Shown: positions 63,869-64,000 of the stretch, piece after piece
Layout: each line of letters starts with the position of its first letter
Numbering within the stretch: position 1 is the stretch's first letter
Source of the DNA: Halarcobacter mediterraneus
Lineage (GTDB): Bacteria; Campylobacterota; Campylobacteria; Campylobacterales; Arcobacteraceae
Direction: 5' to 3'
Length of the DNA stretch: 64,000 nt
Assembly: GCF_004116625.1 (NCBI RefSeq)
Contig: NZ_NXIE01000005.1
Span: forward strand, 62,001 to 126,000
Notes under the pieces: model-generated
What the model was told of the DNA's origin: nothing
The model's database searches: none
The model's input: the letters and a program-made list of their open reading frames with translations, nothing else
Translations under genes and position numbers: made by a program

Positions 63869-64000
63869 GTATTTACAAGATCTAGTAAAGTTATCAAAGT
63901 ATGATAGTGCAATTAGCATGTTTGAACCAAAAATTGAGAATGAAAAAGCGAAATTATCAACATTTGTAGAGGTTGCTGAGACAATTAAATCATCAATAAA
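63861..64000 (+). CDS. DUF164 zinc-ribbon coiled-coil protein (3' end cut off)
   Basis: Only the first 46 residues are in the window, starting with TTG at 63861 within the Nif3 gene end, behind GGAG. The sequence NKYLQDLVKLSKYDSAISM with FEPKIENEKAKLSTF matches the N-terminal coiled coil of DUF164 zinc-ribbon proteins, which follow Nif3 genes in many Campylobacterota. The zinc ribbon itself would lie beyond the window. Confidence 0.75.
   Translation, partial: MNKYLQDLVKLSKYDSAISMFEPKIENEKAKLSTFVEVAETIKSSI

Overview
This window is a low-GC chromosomal segment from a Campylobacterota bacterium, most likely an Arcobacter-group (Arcobacteraceae) species. The pointers are strongly A/T-biased codon use, tightly packed operons with ATGA overlaps, a Helicobacter-style fused urease gamma-beta subunit, a NikKMLQO nickel ECF transporter, and the family match of the housekeeping genes (rpsL-rpsG-fusA, NAD kinase, RecN, glyQ, Nif3, DUF164). 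No organism name can be fixed from the sequence alone.

Positions 1-33.9 kb form one large nitrogen-scavenging region centred on ureides and urea. It starts with the end of a urea ABC transporter (urtD partial, urtE). A minus-strand set follows: a TauE-type exporter, an HpxW-like member of the gamma-glutamyltransferase family and a TRAP transporter. An allA paralog with a detached ureD comes next, then two minus-strand ABC importers (TrpXYZ-like and polar amino acid). A branched-chain-type ABC importer then runs into an allantoin/hydantoin racemase and a GntR/FCD regulator. Next are allantoinase (puuE), allantoicase (alc), ureidoglycolate lyase (allA), an NCS1 permease, malate synthase G, the ureAB-C-E-F-G operon and a nickel transporter. 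Read as a pathway: allantoin is taken up, racemised, opened to allantoate and cut to ureidoglycolate plus urea. Ureidoglycolate then gives glyoxylate plus urea, glyoxylate goes to malate, and urea goes to ammonia through nickel urease. No xanthine dehydrogenase or uricase is in the window, so entry appears to be at allantoin.

The most interesting non-coding signal is a palindromic motif, GTnnACAATTATTGTnnAC. It occurs twice in the divergent promoter region 13962-14201 and once before puuE (a perfect 29-bp palindrome at 20282-20310). Its elementary unit (TTGTnnACAA) recurs at 13-bp steps. The sites bracket the GntR-family gene at 19525, which suggests a local ureide regulon.

Positions 34.0-35.8 kb hold small genes (a METTL21-like methyltransferase, a hypothetical, YwbE, YaiI/DUF188). 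Positions 35.8-43.7 kb hold an AraC regulator, a TonB-dependent receptor, an MFS permease and two ABC half-exporters. This layout resembles yersiniabactin uptake (YbtA-FyuA-YbtX-YbtP-YbtQ) without biosynthesis genes. A Fur-like box precedes the receptor, and the first ABC gene carries an in-frame amber codon at codon 15. Positions 43.7-48.0 kb hold a UvrD-like helicase with a C-terminal HTH-like tail, a DUF234 protein that appears to start at AUU, and two alpha/beta hydrolases.

Positions 48.0-64.0 kb are mostly housekeeping: rpsL-rpsG-fusA with a structured trailer and a clear terminator, NAD kinase, recN, an ankyrin-repeat protein, a large double-Cache chemoreceptor with a CZB domain and a CheR-type tail, a U32 peptidase-family protein, a GT9-like protein, purE, glyQ, a Nif3 protein and the start of a zinc-ribbon protein.
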